Part shown: positions 57,028 to 64,000 of the stretch, piece after piece
Position numbering within the stretch: the stretch's first letter is position 1
Layout of the letters: each line of letters starts with the position of its first letter
Assembly (NCBI RefSeq): GCF_902859695.1
Contig: NZ_CADIJL010000004.1
Location: 186,001-250,000 of the forward strand
Direction of reading: 5' to 3'
Source: Achromobacter ruhlandii
Lineage (GTDB): Bacteria > Pseudomonadota > Gammaproteobacteria > Burkholderiales > Burkholderiaceae_B
DNA: 64,000 nucleotides
Position numbers and translations under genes: made by a program
Notes under the pieces: model-generated
What the model saw: only the letters and a program-made list of their open reading frames with translations
What the model was told of the DNA's origin: nothing
The model's database searches: none

Positions 57028-58020
57028 TCAGTCCAGTTTGATGTTGGCGGCCTTTACTACGTCGGCCCACTTGGCGGTTTCGCTTTTCATGTAGGCCTCG
57101 AAGTCGGCGGGGGTGCCGCCCAGGGGTTGGCTGCCTTCGTCTTCCAGGCGCTTGACGACGGCGGGTTCCTTGAGGACGGCCTGCATGCGGGCGTTGAGCT
57201 GGTTGACCATGTCGGCGGACATGCCGGCGGGGCCGACCAGGCCGGTCCAGGCGGAGGCCTCGAAGCCGGGGTAGCCGGATTCGGCCACGGTGGGGACGTC
57301 GGGCAAGGCGGCCAGGCGGGCGTTGGAGGTGACGGCCAGGGCGCGCAGCTTGTTGGCGGCGAGCAGGGGGAAGGCGGTCTGCGGGGTGATGAAGTAGAGG
57401 TCGGTCTGGCCGCCGACCAGGTCGGTGACGGCGGGGCCGGCGCCCTTGTAGGGGACGTGCAGGAACTCGACGCCGGCGCGGCGCGCGAGCATGACGCCGG
57501 ACATGTGGCCGATGGTGCCGTTGCCGGCGGAGGCCAGGCGCAGCGAGGCGGCGGGTTTTTTCCTGGCGTCGTCGACGAGGTCGGCCAGGGTCTTGTAGGG
57601 CGAATCGGCGCGCACCACCAGGACCACCGGCTGGGCGGCGACGAGGCCGACCAGGGTGAAGTCCTTCTTCGGGTCGAAGGGCATCTTCGGATACAGCGCG
57701 GGGTTGATCGCGAGGTTGGCGGCCTGGCCCATGCCGACGGTGTAGCCGTCGGGCTGGGCGCGGGCCACGTAGTCCATGCCGATGTTGCCGGTGGCGCCAG
57801 GCTTGTTCTGCACCACCAGGTTCCAGCCGGTGGCCACGCCCAGGCGCTCGGCCAGCAGGCGGCTGACGACGTCGGTGCCGCCGCCCGGCGGCATCGGCAC
57901 GACCAGGTTGATGGGACGTTCGGGATAGGCGGCGATGGCGGGCGCGGCGCCGGCCAGGGTGGCGACGGCGATCGCGGCCGCGGCCAGGCGGCGCGGCATG
58001 AGGCGCGAAAGGACTTGCAT
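57028..58020 (-). CDS. Bug/TctC-family periplasmic substrate-binding protein
   Basis: 330 residues with a signal peptide (AGAAPAIA/AYPERP). YPERPINLVVPMPPGGGTDVVSRLLAERL, QNKPGATGNIGMDYVARAQPDGYT and VPYKGAGPAVTDLVGGQTDLYF are Bug signatures. It is the last gene of the operon mvaB-like, CoA-transferase, Bug (50 bases after the transferase), so it likely binds the carboxylate used by that pathway. No TTT membrane components nearby. Confidence 0.9.
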   Translation of the reverse strand: MQVLSRLMPRRLAAAAIAVATLAGAAPAIAAYPERPINLVVPMPPGGGTDVVSRLLAERLGVATGWNLVVQNKPGATGNIGMDYVARAQPDGYTVGMGQAANLAINPALYPKMPFDPKKDFTLVGLVAAQPVVLVVRADSPYKTLADLVDDARKKPAASLRLASAGNGTIGHMSGVMLARRAGVEFLHVPYKGAGPAVTDLVGGQTDLYFITPQTAFPLLAANKLRALAVTSNARLAALPDVPTVAESGYPGFEASAWTGLVGPAGMSADMVNQLNARMQAVLKEPAVVKRLEDEGSQPLGGTPADFEAYMKSETAKWADVVKAANIKLD

Positions 58021-58070
58021 GAGGTTGTCTCCAGATGGAATGCGTAGCGGAACGGCCGGGGCCGGCCGGG

Positions 58071-59312
58071 TCAGTTCACGGGCCCGACGACGCCCGCTTC
58101 GTTCAGGGCCGCGATCTGCGTCGCGCTCAGCCCCAGGGTTTCCAGCAATTGGGCGCCATGCGCGCCCAATGCCGGGGGATCGATACGTACGCCGGGGCGG
58201 CGGCCGCCCAGCGTGATGGGCAGCAGCGGCACCTTGGCATGCGCGTTGGCCGCGCCGCTGCCCGCACCGTCTTGCGGCAGGGCGATGTCGGCCAGGCCGC
58301 CGGTGGCGGCCAGGTGCGGATCGTCGAACAGGTCCTGCGGCTTGGCGATGGGCGCGTAAGGCAGGCCGTGCGCCTCGAAGCGGGCGGCGATGGCGGCGGC
58401 CGGCTCGGACGCCAGGCGTTCGCGCAGGATCGGCATCAGCCAGGCGCGGGCCTCGACACGGTCGTTGTTGCCCGCCAGGCGCGCGTTGGCGGCCAGGTCG
58501 GCGAAGCCGAAGGCGTCGCAGAACAGCTTCCACTGGGTGTCGGACACCACGGCCAGGAAGATCTGTTCGCTGTCCTTGACGGTGAAAACGTCGTACACCG
58601 CCCACGCCGAGATGCGGCTGGGCATGGGCGCGGCCGGTTTGCCGGTGACGGCGTACTGCATCATGTGGTGGCCGACCAGGAACACGTTGTTCTCGAACAG
58701 CGCGCTCTGCACTTCCTGGCCGCGGCCGGTGCGCTGGCGTTCGAGCAGCGCGGCCATGGCGCCCATGGCGCCGAACATGCCGCCCATGATGTCGTTGACG
58801 GCCGCGCCCGCCCGCAGGGGCCGCCCTTCCGGGCCGGTCATGTAGGCCAGGCCGCCCATCATCTGCACCACTTCGTCGAGCGCGGTGCGGTGCTGGTAGG
58901 GGCCGGGCAGGAAGCCCTTGTGCGAGACATAGATCAGGCGCTCGTTCAGCCTGGACAGCGTGGCGTAGTCCAGCCCCAGCCGGGCCATGGTGCCGGCCTT
59001 GAAGTTCTCGCTGACGATGTCGGCGGTGGCGATCAGCTTGAGCACCAGTTCGATGCCACGCGGATCCTGCAGATTGACTGGCAGGCTCTTCTTGTTGCGG
59101 TTGAACATGGTGAAGAAACCCGCGCCCGAGCCTTTCAGGCGGCGCGTATTGTCGCCCTGCACCGGCTCGATCTTGATGACCTCGGCCCCCAGGTCGGCCA
59201 GCATCATGCCGCAGGTGGGACCCATCACCATGTGGGTGAATTCGACCACCCGCACGCCTGTCAGCGGCAGCGCCGGTTCGTCGCTGGCTGGATGTGCGTC
59301 ATGCGTGCTCAT
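58071..59312 (-). CDS. CaiB/BaiF family (class III) CoA-transferase
   Basis: 413 residues. PLTGVRVVEFTHMVMGPTCGMMLADLGAEVIKIEPVQGD, NRNKKSLPVNL and the catalytic Asp in HRTALDEVVQMMGGLAYMTG are class III CoA-transferase landmarks. Start overlaps the lyase stop by four bases. Partner genes (HMG-CoA-lyase-type enzyme, carboxylate-binding protein, IclR regulator) suggest activation of a branched dicarboxylate such as 3-hydroxy-3-methylglutarate, citramalate or itaconate before cleavage. Confidence 0.88.
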   Translation of the reverse strand: MSTHDAHPASDEPALPLTGVRVVEFTHMVMGPTCGMMLADLGAEVIKIEPVQGDNTRRLKGSGAGFFTMFNRNKKSLPVNLQDPRGIELVLKLIATADIVSENFKAGTMARLGLDYATLSRLNERLIYVSHKGFLPGPYQHRTALDEVVQMMGGLAYMTGPEGRPLRAGAAVNDIMGGMFGAMGAMAALLERQRTGRGQEVQSALFENNVFLVGHHMMQYAVTGKPAAPMPSRISAWAVYDVFTVKDSEQIFLAVVSDTQWKLFCDAFGFADLAANARLAGNNDRVEARAWLMPILRERLASEPAAAIAARFEAHGLPYAPIAKPQDLFDDPHLAATGGLADIALPQDGAGSGAANAHAKVPLLPITLGGRRPGVRIDPPALGAHGAQLLETLGLSATQIAALNEAGVVGPVN

Positions 59313-60235
59313 GCGGCCTCCCGCGCGTAGGTGAATCCTTTCGGCAGGCCCGCGTCGGGCACGTGACCGTACAACGGTTCGTCCGGCAGCCCGTCGCGCA
59401 GCGCGGCGCGGGCCGCCATCAGCGCGTCGACGTCGATGCCGGTATCCAGGCCCATCGACTCCAGCAGGAACACCAGGTCCTCGGTGACGATGTTGCCGGT
59501 GGCGCCGGGCGCGTAGGGGCAGCCGCCCAGGCCGCCCTGGCTGGCGTCGAAGGTGTCGACGCCGACCTCCAGCGCCGCCACCACGTTGGCCAGCCCCTGG
59601 CCGCGGGTGTTGTGGAAATGGGCGCCGCCGGCGCGCGCGCCCAGCTCGGCGCGCAGCGCCTTGAACAAGCGGCGCACCTGCGCCGGATTGGCGTAGCCGG
59701 TGGTGTCCGACAGCCCGACCTCGTCGACGCCCAACTGCGCCATGGCCACCGCCATGCGCAGCGTGTCGGCTTCCGGCACCTGGCCGGCCAGGGTGCAGCC
59801 GAAGGCGGTGGACAGCCCCGCCTCCAGCGTCACGCCAGGAAAGCGGGCATTGCGCAGCGCCACCACCGCCGCGACTTCGTCACGCATCTGCGCGTGGGTC
59901 TTGCGCACGTTGGCCAGGGAGTGGGCCTCGCTCACCGACACCGGCAGCGTGACCTTGGCCGCGCCGGCCTCGAAGGCGGCCTGCGCGCCGCGCAGGTTGG
60001 GGGCCAGCGCCGCGACGTGCAGGCCGGGCAGTTCGCGCGCGGCCGCCACCACGTCGGCGGCATCGGCCATCTGCGGCAGCAGCTTGGGCGGCACGAACGA
60101 GCAGACCTCGATTTCGCGCAGGCCGGCCGCCGCCAGCGCGCCGATCCAGCGCAACTTGGCGGGCGTGGGCATGACGGCGGCGATGCTCTGCAACCCATCC
60201 CGGGGGCCGACCTCGCTGACTAGAATCTGGGGCAT
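59309..60235 (-). CDS. Hydroxymethylglutaryl-CoA lyase family protein
   Basis: 308 residues, TIM barrel. SEVGPRDGLQSIAAVM opens the active site, the metal histidines are in AHFHNTRGQGLANVVAALE, and the catalytic cysteine loop is GGLGGCPYAPGATGNIVTED, the standard HMGL signature. It splits HMG-CoA or a related 3-hydroxyacyl-CoA (for instance citramalyl-CoA). Upstream lie a divergent IclR gene and a clear operator. Confidence 0.9.
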   Translation of the reverse strand: MPQILVSEVGPRDGLQSIAAVMPTPAKLRWIGALAAAGLREIEVCSFVPPKLLPQMADAADVVAAARELPGLHVAALAPNLRGAQAAFEAGAAKVTLPVSVSEAHSLANVRKTHAQMRDEVAAVVALRNARFPGVTLEAGLSTAFGCTLAGQVPEADTLRMAVAMAQLGVDEVGLSDTTGYANPAQVRRLFKALRAELGARAGGAHFHNTRGQGLANVVAALEVGVDTFDASQGGLGGCPYAPGATGNIVTEDLVFLLESMGLDTGIDVDALMAARAALRDGLPDEPLYGHVPDAGLPKGFTYAREAA

Positions 60236-60250
60236 TGACTTTCTCCTTGT

Positions 60251-60280
60251 CGTTCTATAAGATAGAACGTCGTTCTATAA
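60251..60280. promoter_or_regulatory. IclR-type operator: palindrome plus third direct repeat
   Basis: CGTTCTAT (60251-60258) and ATAGAACG (60262-60269) form a perfect 8-bp inverted repeat with a three-base spacer, and CGTTCTATAA recurs at 60271-60280 as a direct repeat exactly 20 bases from the first arm. Acinetobacter PcaU and PobR (IclR family) bind three 10-base repeats placed just this way. It lies 15 bases from the lyase start and 59 from the regulator start. Confidence 0.8.
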
Positions 60281-60338
60281 ATTATTCCCCATCCGGATTC
60301 CGGGTGTCAACCCTGCCTGCCCGAAAGGCCGCTTCGCC

Positions 60339-61070
60339 ATGCCCAGAAAAGCCAGCCAGCCCTCCCTCGCCGACCAGCACGCCGCGCCCGGGGGCGCCGC
60401 CGCGGTCGATCGCGCGCTGTCGGTGCTGTCCGCCTTCCGCGCGGGCGACGCCTCGCTGTCGCTGGCGGAACTGGCCGAGCGCACCCAGCTCTACAAGAGC
60501 ACCGTGCTGCGCCTGCTGGCCTCGCTGGAACATGGCCGCCTGGTGCAGCGCACGGCGGATGGCCAATACGCACTGGGCGCGGAGATCGCGCGGCTGCACG
60601 CCGTGTATGCGGCGTCGTTCTCGCTGGAAGGGGTGGTGATGCCGGTGCTGCGGGAACTGACCCGCGTGACCCGCGAAAGCGCCGCGTTCCACGTGCGCCA
60701 GGGCGACCATCGCCTGTGCCTGTACCGGGTGGATTCGCCGCAGCCGGTGCGCGACCACATCAAGGCCGGCGACCTGCTGCCGCTGGAACGGGGCGCGGGC
60801 GGACGCGTGCTGATGGCCTTCGCCGGCGCGGCCGGCGAGCCGTACGAGACCATCCGCCATAGCGGCGTGGTGGTGCTGGAGGGCGATCGCATGCCCGAGT
60901 TGTCCGGCATCTCGGCGCCGGTCTTCAATGAAACGGGCGCCCTGGCCGGCGCCGTCACGCTGACCATGCCGACGCCTCGGCTGCAACGCGAACATGCGGC
61001 GCTGGTGGTGGCCGCCGCCGCCGAAGCCACCCGCAACCTGGGGGGTTTTTACCCTTGGCCGAACGATTGA
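60339..61070 (+). CDS. IclR family transcriptional regulator
   Basis: 243 residues. Winged HTH (AAVDRALSVLSAFRAGDASLSLAELAERTQLYKSTVLRLLASLE) and effector domain (LPLERGAGGRVLMAFAG, ELSGISAPVFNETGALAGAVTLTMP). It is divergent from the lyase-transferase-Bug operon and has a three-repeat operator before it. It is probably a local regulator responding to a carboxylate or CoA ester. Confidence 0.92.
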   Translation: MPRKASQPSLADQHAAPGGAAAVDRALSVLSAFRAGDASLSLAELAERTQLYKSTVLRLLASLEHGRLVQRTADGQYALGAEIARLHAVYAASFSLEGVVMPVLRELTRVTRESAAFHVRQGDHRLCLYRVDSPQPVRDHIKAGDLLPLERGAGGRVLMAFAGAAGEPYETIRHSGVVVLEGDRMPELSGISAPVFNETGALAGAVTLTMPTPRLQREHAALVVAAAAEATRNLGGFYPWPND

Positions 61071-61091
61071 ACGGGGCCTGGGCGGGTTATC

Positions 61092-62090
61092 ATGCCCGAC
61101 AATCCGCAGCCGGTTGCGCGCGCCCCTTCCAGGCGCCCCGAACCGCCAGCCCCAATCAAGATGAACACTGAATCCCTAGCCCTGGACTTCAAGAGCGCCA
61201 CCCTGTATGCGATCCGGGTGGTCCTGCACAGTGCCGACCCCGCACGCCTGAACGCCGCGCTGGCCAAGCGCATGGCCGACGCCGGCAGCTTCTTCGAGAA
61301 CGAGCCCGTGGTGATCGACGCCAGCCGCGTCGAGGACGCCATTGACTGGCCCGCGCTGGTCGCTGCCCTGCGCGGGCACAACCTGCCCCCCATCGGCGTG
61401 GTCGCCGAAGGCGCCAACCTGGCCGCGGCCCGCGCCGCCGGCCTGACGCCGGTGGAGCTGTCGACGCCCGCGGCCCGTCCCGCGCAGGTGATCGACACGG
61501 CGCCGCCCAACGACGTTGCCACGCCGGTGCCGTCGGTGCCGGCCGCCGCCGTCGAGATCGCGCCCGCCCCCACAGCCGCCGCCGAAGCGCCGGCCGGCAA
61601 GGCAACGGAAGGGGCATCGGAAAAGGCAACCGAAAAGACGGCCGATAAATCCGCGGACAAGACTGCCGGCAAACCCGCCGCCGAGCCGCTGCCCGAGCGC
61701 GCCGCCGCCAGCACCACGTCGGCGCCGAGCCCGACGCCGGCCGCGCCGCAGTCGTCCTCGGCATTGGTCATCACCAAGCCGCTGCGATCCGGCCAGCGGG
61801 TCTACGCGCGCCACACCGACCTGGTCGTGATCGGCATGGTCAGCCAGGGCGCCGAGGTCATCGCCGACGGCAACGTGCACGTGTACGGTCCGTTGCGCGG
61901 CAAGGCCATGGCCGGCGCGCGCGGCGACACGTCGGCGCGCATCTTCACCACCCACCTGGACGCGGAGCTGCTGGCCGTGGCCGGCGTGTACCGCGTAGTC
62001 GAAGACAAGCTCGACCGCTCGCTGCACAACCAGCCCGCGCTGGTGCGGCTGGATGGCGACACCCTGCGCATCGAGGCCCTGAAAGCCTGA
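61092..62090 (+). CDS. minC: Septum site-determining protein MinC
   Basis: 332 residues, about 100 longer than E. coli MinC. The N-terminal FtsZ-inhibiting domain ([29 protein letters not shown]) and the C-terminal beta-helix ([47 protein letters not shown]) are both intact. They are joined by an Ala/Pro/Lys/Glu-rich linker of about 100 residues. The start may be ATG 61092 or ATG 61161 (MNTESL), where similarity begins. Confidence 0.95.
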   Translation: MPDNPQPVARAPSRRPEPPAPIKMNTESLALDFKSATLYAIRVVLHSADPARLNAALAKRMADAGSFFENEPVVIDASRVEDAIDWPALVAALRGHNLPPIGVVAEGANLAAARAAGLTPVELSTPAARPAQVIDTAPPNDVATPVPSVPAAAVEIAPAPTAAAEAPAGKATEGASEKATEKTADKSADKTAGKPAAEPLPERAAASTTSAPSPTPAAPQSSSALVITKPLRSGQRVYARHTDLVVIGMVSQGAEVIADGNVHVYGPLRGKAMAGARGDTSARIFTTHLDAELLAVAGVYRVVEDKLDRSLHNQPALVRLDGDTLRIEALKA

Positions 62091-62179
62091 GATGCCCTGC
62101 CCCGGATCCAGGCCGGCCGGACGGGCGCGAGACCGCGCCAACGCGGAAGGGTCCTGCAACGCAATACTCTGTCAGTCCC

Positions 62180-62198
62180 GAACGGGCCGTGCCCGTTC
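62180..62198. repeat. Palindrome between minC and minD
   Basis: GAACGGGC (62180-62187) pairs perfectly with GCCCGTTC (62191-62198) around CGT. It lies in the 188-base minC-minD gap, which may hold a minD promoter. No T-run follows. Confidence 0.4.
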
Positions 62199-62278
62199 AA
62201 CACATTCTGTAAGAAGCCTTACACGGGCTTTTTGCTTTACGATAACGCGATTTATTCGAACATAAGGGTTTGATCGTC

Positions 62279-63094
62279 ATGACACGCATTGTTGTGGTGA
62301 CTTCCGGCAAAGGCGGCGTGGGCAAAACCACGACGAGCGCCAGTTTTTCCGCGGGCCTCGCGATGCGGGGCCACAAGACCGCTGTCATCGACTTCGACGT
62401 CGGCCTGCGCAACCTCGACCTCATCATGGGCTGCGAGCGTCGCGTGGTGTATGACTTCGTCAATGTGATCCAGGGCGAAGCCACGCTCAACCAGGCGCTG
62501 ATCAAGGACAAGCAGCTTGAAAACCTGTTCATCCTGCCCGCCTCGCAGACGCGCGACAAGGATGCGCTGACGCAGGAAGGCGTGGAAAAGGTCATCAACG
62601 ACCTGAAGGAAATGGGCTTCGACTACATCGTCTGCGACTCGCCCGCCGGCATCGAGACGGGCGCGCTCATGGCGGCCTACTTCGCCGACGACGCGCTGGT
62701 CGTGACCAACCCCGAAGTGTCGTCGGTGCGCGACTCCGACCGCATCCTGGGCATCCTGGCGGCCAAGTCCAAGCGCGCCGTCGAGGGCGACGAGCCGGTC
62801 AAGGAATTCCTGCTGCTGACGCGCTACAACCCCAAGCGCGTGGTCGACGGCGAAATGCTGTCGCTGGGCGACATCGAGGACATCCTGCGCATCAAGCTGA
62901 TCGGCGTCATTCCCGAATCCGAAGCCGTGCTGCAGGCCTCGAACCAGGGCCTGCCCGCCATCCACCTGAAAGATACCGACGTCTCCGAGGCCTACAAGGA
63001 CGTCGTGGCCCGCTACCTGGGCGAAGACAAGGCCCTGCGCTTTACCGACTACGAAAAGCCGGGTTTCCTGAAACGCCTGTTCGGAGGCAAGTAA
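62279..63094 (+). CDS. minD: Septum site-determining ATPase MinD
   Basis: 271 residues. Deviant Walker A VTSGKGGVGKTTTSASFS, the DFDVGLRNLDLIMGCERRVVYDFVNVI stretch, and the C-terminal amphipathic membrane-binding helix (KPGFLKRLFGGK). It recruits MinC to the membrane at cell poles. ATG 62279 gives MTRIVVV; TTG 62270 would add three residues. It precedes minE by three bases. Confidence 0.98.
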   Translation: MTRIVVVTSGKGGVGKTTTSASFSAGLAMRGHKTAVIDFDVGLRNLDLIMGCERRVVYDFVNVIQGEATLNQALIKDKQLENLFILPASQTRDKDALTQEGVEKVINDLKEMGFDYIVCDSPAGIETGALMAAYFADDALVVTNPEVSSVRDSDRILGILAAKSKRAVEGDEPVKEFLLLTRYNPKRVVDGEMLSLGDIEDILRIKLIGVIPESEAVLQASNQGLPAIHLKDTDVSEAYKDVVARYLGEDKALRFTDYEKPGFLKRLFGGK

Positions 63095-63097
63095 GCA

Positions 63098-63355
63098 ATG
63101 TCCTTCCTGTCGTTTCTGCTTGGTCAAAAGAAAACCTCCGCATCCGTCGCCAAGGAACGGTTGCAGATCATCCTGGCCCACGAGCGGGGCCGTGGCGATT
63201 CGCCCGACTACCTGCCGCAGTTGCAGCAGGAATTGATCGCGGTGATCTCCAAGTACGTCAAGATCAACCCCGAGGACATCAAGGTGCACCTGGAACGCCA
63301 GGACACCCTCGAAGTGCTCGAGGTCAAGATCGAGATGCCGCAAAGCGAGACCTGA
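63098..63355 (+). CDS. minE: Cell division topological specificity factor MinE
   Basis: 85 residues. The amphipathic N-terminus [30 protein letters not shown] carries both the membrane-binding part and the MinD-contact helix; the C-terminal part ([14 protein letters not shown]) is the dimer domain. It drives MinD off the membrane. It is last in minCDE and followed by a bidirectional terminator. Confidence 0.97.
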   Translation: MSFLSFLLGQKKTSASVAKERLQIILAHERGRGDSPDYLPQLQQELIAVISKYVKINPEDIKVHLERQDTLEVLEVKIEMPQSET

Positions 63356-63406
63356 CGCGTTCCGCGCGCCGCTGGCCGGCGCCGGATCCGCATGCGATGC
63401 GCGCAA

Positions 63407-63435
63407 AAAAACGCCCGGCAATGCCGGGCGTTTTT
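63407..63435. terminator. Bidirectional terminator after minE
   Basis: AAAAACGCCCGGCA (63407-63420) pairs with TGCCGGGCGTTTTT (63422-63435), a 14-bp stem with A and T runs on both sides. It separates minE from the convergent lipoprotein gene. Confidence 0.92.
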
Positions 63436-63485
63436 GCGTTCGGCGCGGTACGCCAGCGTGCGCTGGCGCCCGCCCGGTCCAGGGC

Positions 63486-63710
63486 TCAGTGCTTGCCCAC
63501 CTGATCGCCGATGACACCGCCGATGGCCGCGCCCCCCACCGTGCCAAGAATGCCGCCGTTGGTGATGACCGCGCCCGCCACACCGCCGAGCGCCGCACCG
63601 CCCACCGTGCTTTTCTGACGATGGCTCATGCTGTCCCACGACGAGCAACCCGCCATGGTGGCGGCCATGGCGACAGCGACACAGATTTTGGAAAGAGATG
63701 CGATTTTCAT
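63486..63710 (-). CDS. Small glycine-zipper lipoprotein
   Basis: 74 residues. A short lipoprotein signal ends at the MAGC lipobox (Cys22), followed by two glycine-zipper helices (TVGGAALGGVAGAVITNGG and GTVGGAAIGGVIGDQVGKH), typical of the Glycine zipper 2TM/OsmB-like family. It would sit in the outer membrane. OsmB-like proteins are osmotically induced; here the regulation is not visible. Confidence 0.85.
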   Translation of the reverse strand: MKIASLSKICVAVAMAATMAGCSSWDSMSHRQKSTVGGAALGGVAGAVITNGGILGTVGGAAIGGVIGDQVGKH

Positions 63711-63900
63711 GATGAGGCTCCTATTCTTGTACCCGGGGCCGCTCCTGGGTCCAGACGCGAGCGCACGACACCCCTTATGGGTTTAGAACCTTCAGGATCG
63801 CAAAATATCCCGCGCGGCGGTGTGAGGTTTGCCCAGGAATTGTGTCAAACGGCGAGGGAATCTTTGCGACTCCCCGGGACAATGTTGCAGCCAGGCCCGG

Positions 63901-64000
63901 CTATTTGACCAGACGTAACACGTCGCGGAAACGGGCGTGCTCGCAAGTTTCCATCCACTCGAAAATGGCCATTTCCGTGGTGACGATCTCGGCCCCGTGG
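63901..64000 (-). CDS. Isochorismatase-family hydrolase (partial, C-terminus only)
   Basis: The reverse strand in the last 100 bases reads 32 residues to a TAG at 63903-63901. The segment runs VTTEMAIFEWM..CEHARFRDVLRLVK, the usual C-terminal stretch of isochorismatase/cysteine-hydrolase proteins of the YcaC group. The catalytic residues lie beyond the window, so this is a fragment call. Confidence 0.6.
   Translation of the reverse strand, partial: HGAEIVTTEMAIFEWMETCEHARFRDVLRLVK

Overview
The window is compact, GC-rich, fully bacterial chromosomal DNA (about 60 protein genes, short intergenic gaps). Several things point to Alcaligenaceae (Bordetella/Achromobacter type) rather than a precise species: two Bug/TctC-type binding proteins each next to an IclR regulator, a phasin, a Gram-negative porin of the betaproteobacterial type, a lone Fis, minCDE, and both N-end-rule leucyltransferases. 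I saw no rRNA, tRNA, CRISPR array, insertion sequence, prophage or replication origin.

Layout. 1-4.7 kb: partial DoxX gene divergent from a LysR regulator, then NUDIX hydrolase-aat-bpt-pyrD. 4.8-10.1 kb: phasin, Bug protein, IclR regulator, CinA-like and EI24 proteins, thioredoxin-like protein. 10.2-14.3 kb: an IclR-controlled catabolic set (polysaccharide-deacetylase-fold amidase, asparaginase-fold amidase, MFS carrier). 14.4-21.7 kb: RhlE helicase and a siderophore-uptake set (AraC regulator, TonB receptor, RhtX/FptX permease, flavin monooxygenase). 21.7-29.2 kb: AzlCD divergent from ilvE, small Zn-finger protein, NTF2-like protein, YheT hydrolase, BepA-type protease, galU, CtaG-like protein. 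29.3-35.7 kb: a metal-ion region with porin, mgtA, a stand-alone MgtC-type ACT domain, and a CaCA exchanger behind a yybP-ykoY manganese riboswitch. 35.9-46.6 kb: pepP, ubiH-like, dusB-fis-purH-ruvC-ruvA, an NDUFA9-like epimerase, threonine dehydratase, ruvB. 46.6-54.9 kb: OmpR/EnvZ-type two-component system, an orphan usher-barrel-like protein, recQ, and an unusual CydAB-like pair. 55-64 kb: glnS, an IclR-controlled CoA-transferase/HMG-CoA-lyase/Bug operon, minCDE, a glycine-zipper lipoprotein and a partial isochorismatase.

Three points are most worth following. (1) The mgtA leader holds a 21-codon ORF with a good ribosome-binding site and an Asp-Pro-Glu-Pro motif, like enterobacterial MgtL, followed by a pyrimidine-rich stretch and a perfect 12-bp hairpin. 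(2) The subunit I of the bd-oxidase-like pair lacks every canonical heme ligand (His19, His186, Met393) and the key glutamates, while subunit II looks normal. (3) The manganese riboswitch ends in a segment that can pair perfectly with the bases just before the exchanger start codon. Several regulators also have clear palindromic operators beside them, including a three-repeat PcaU-like arrangement.
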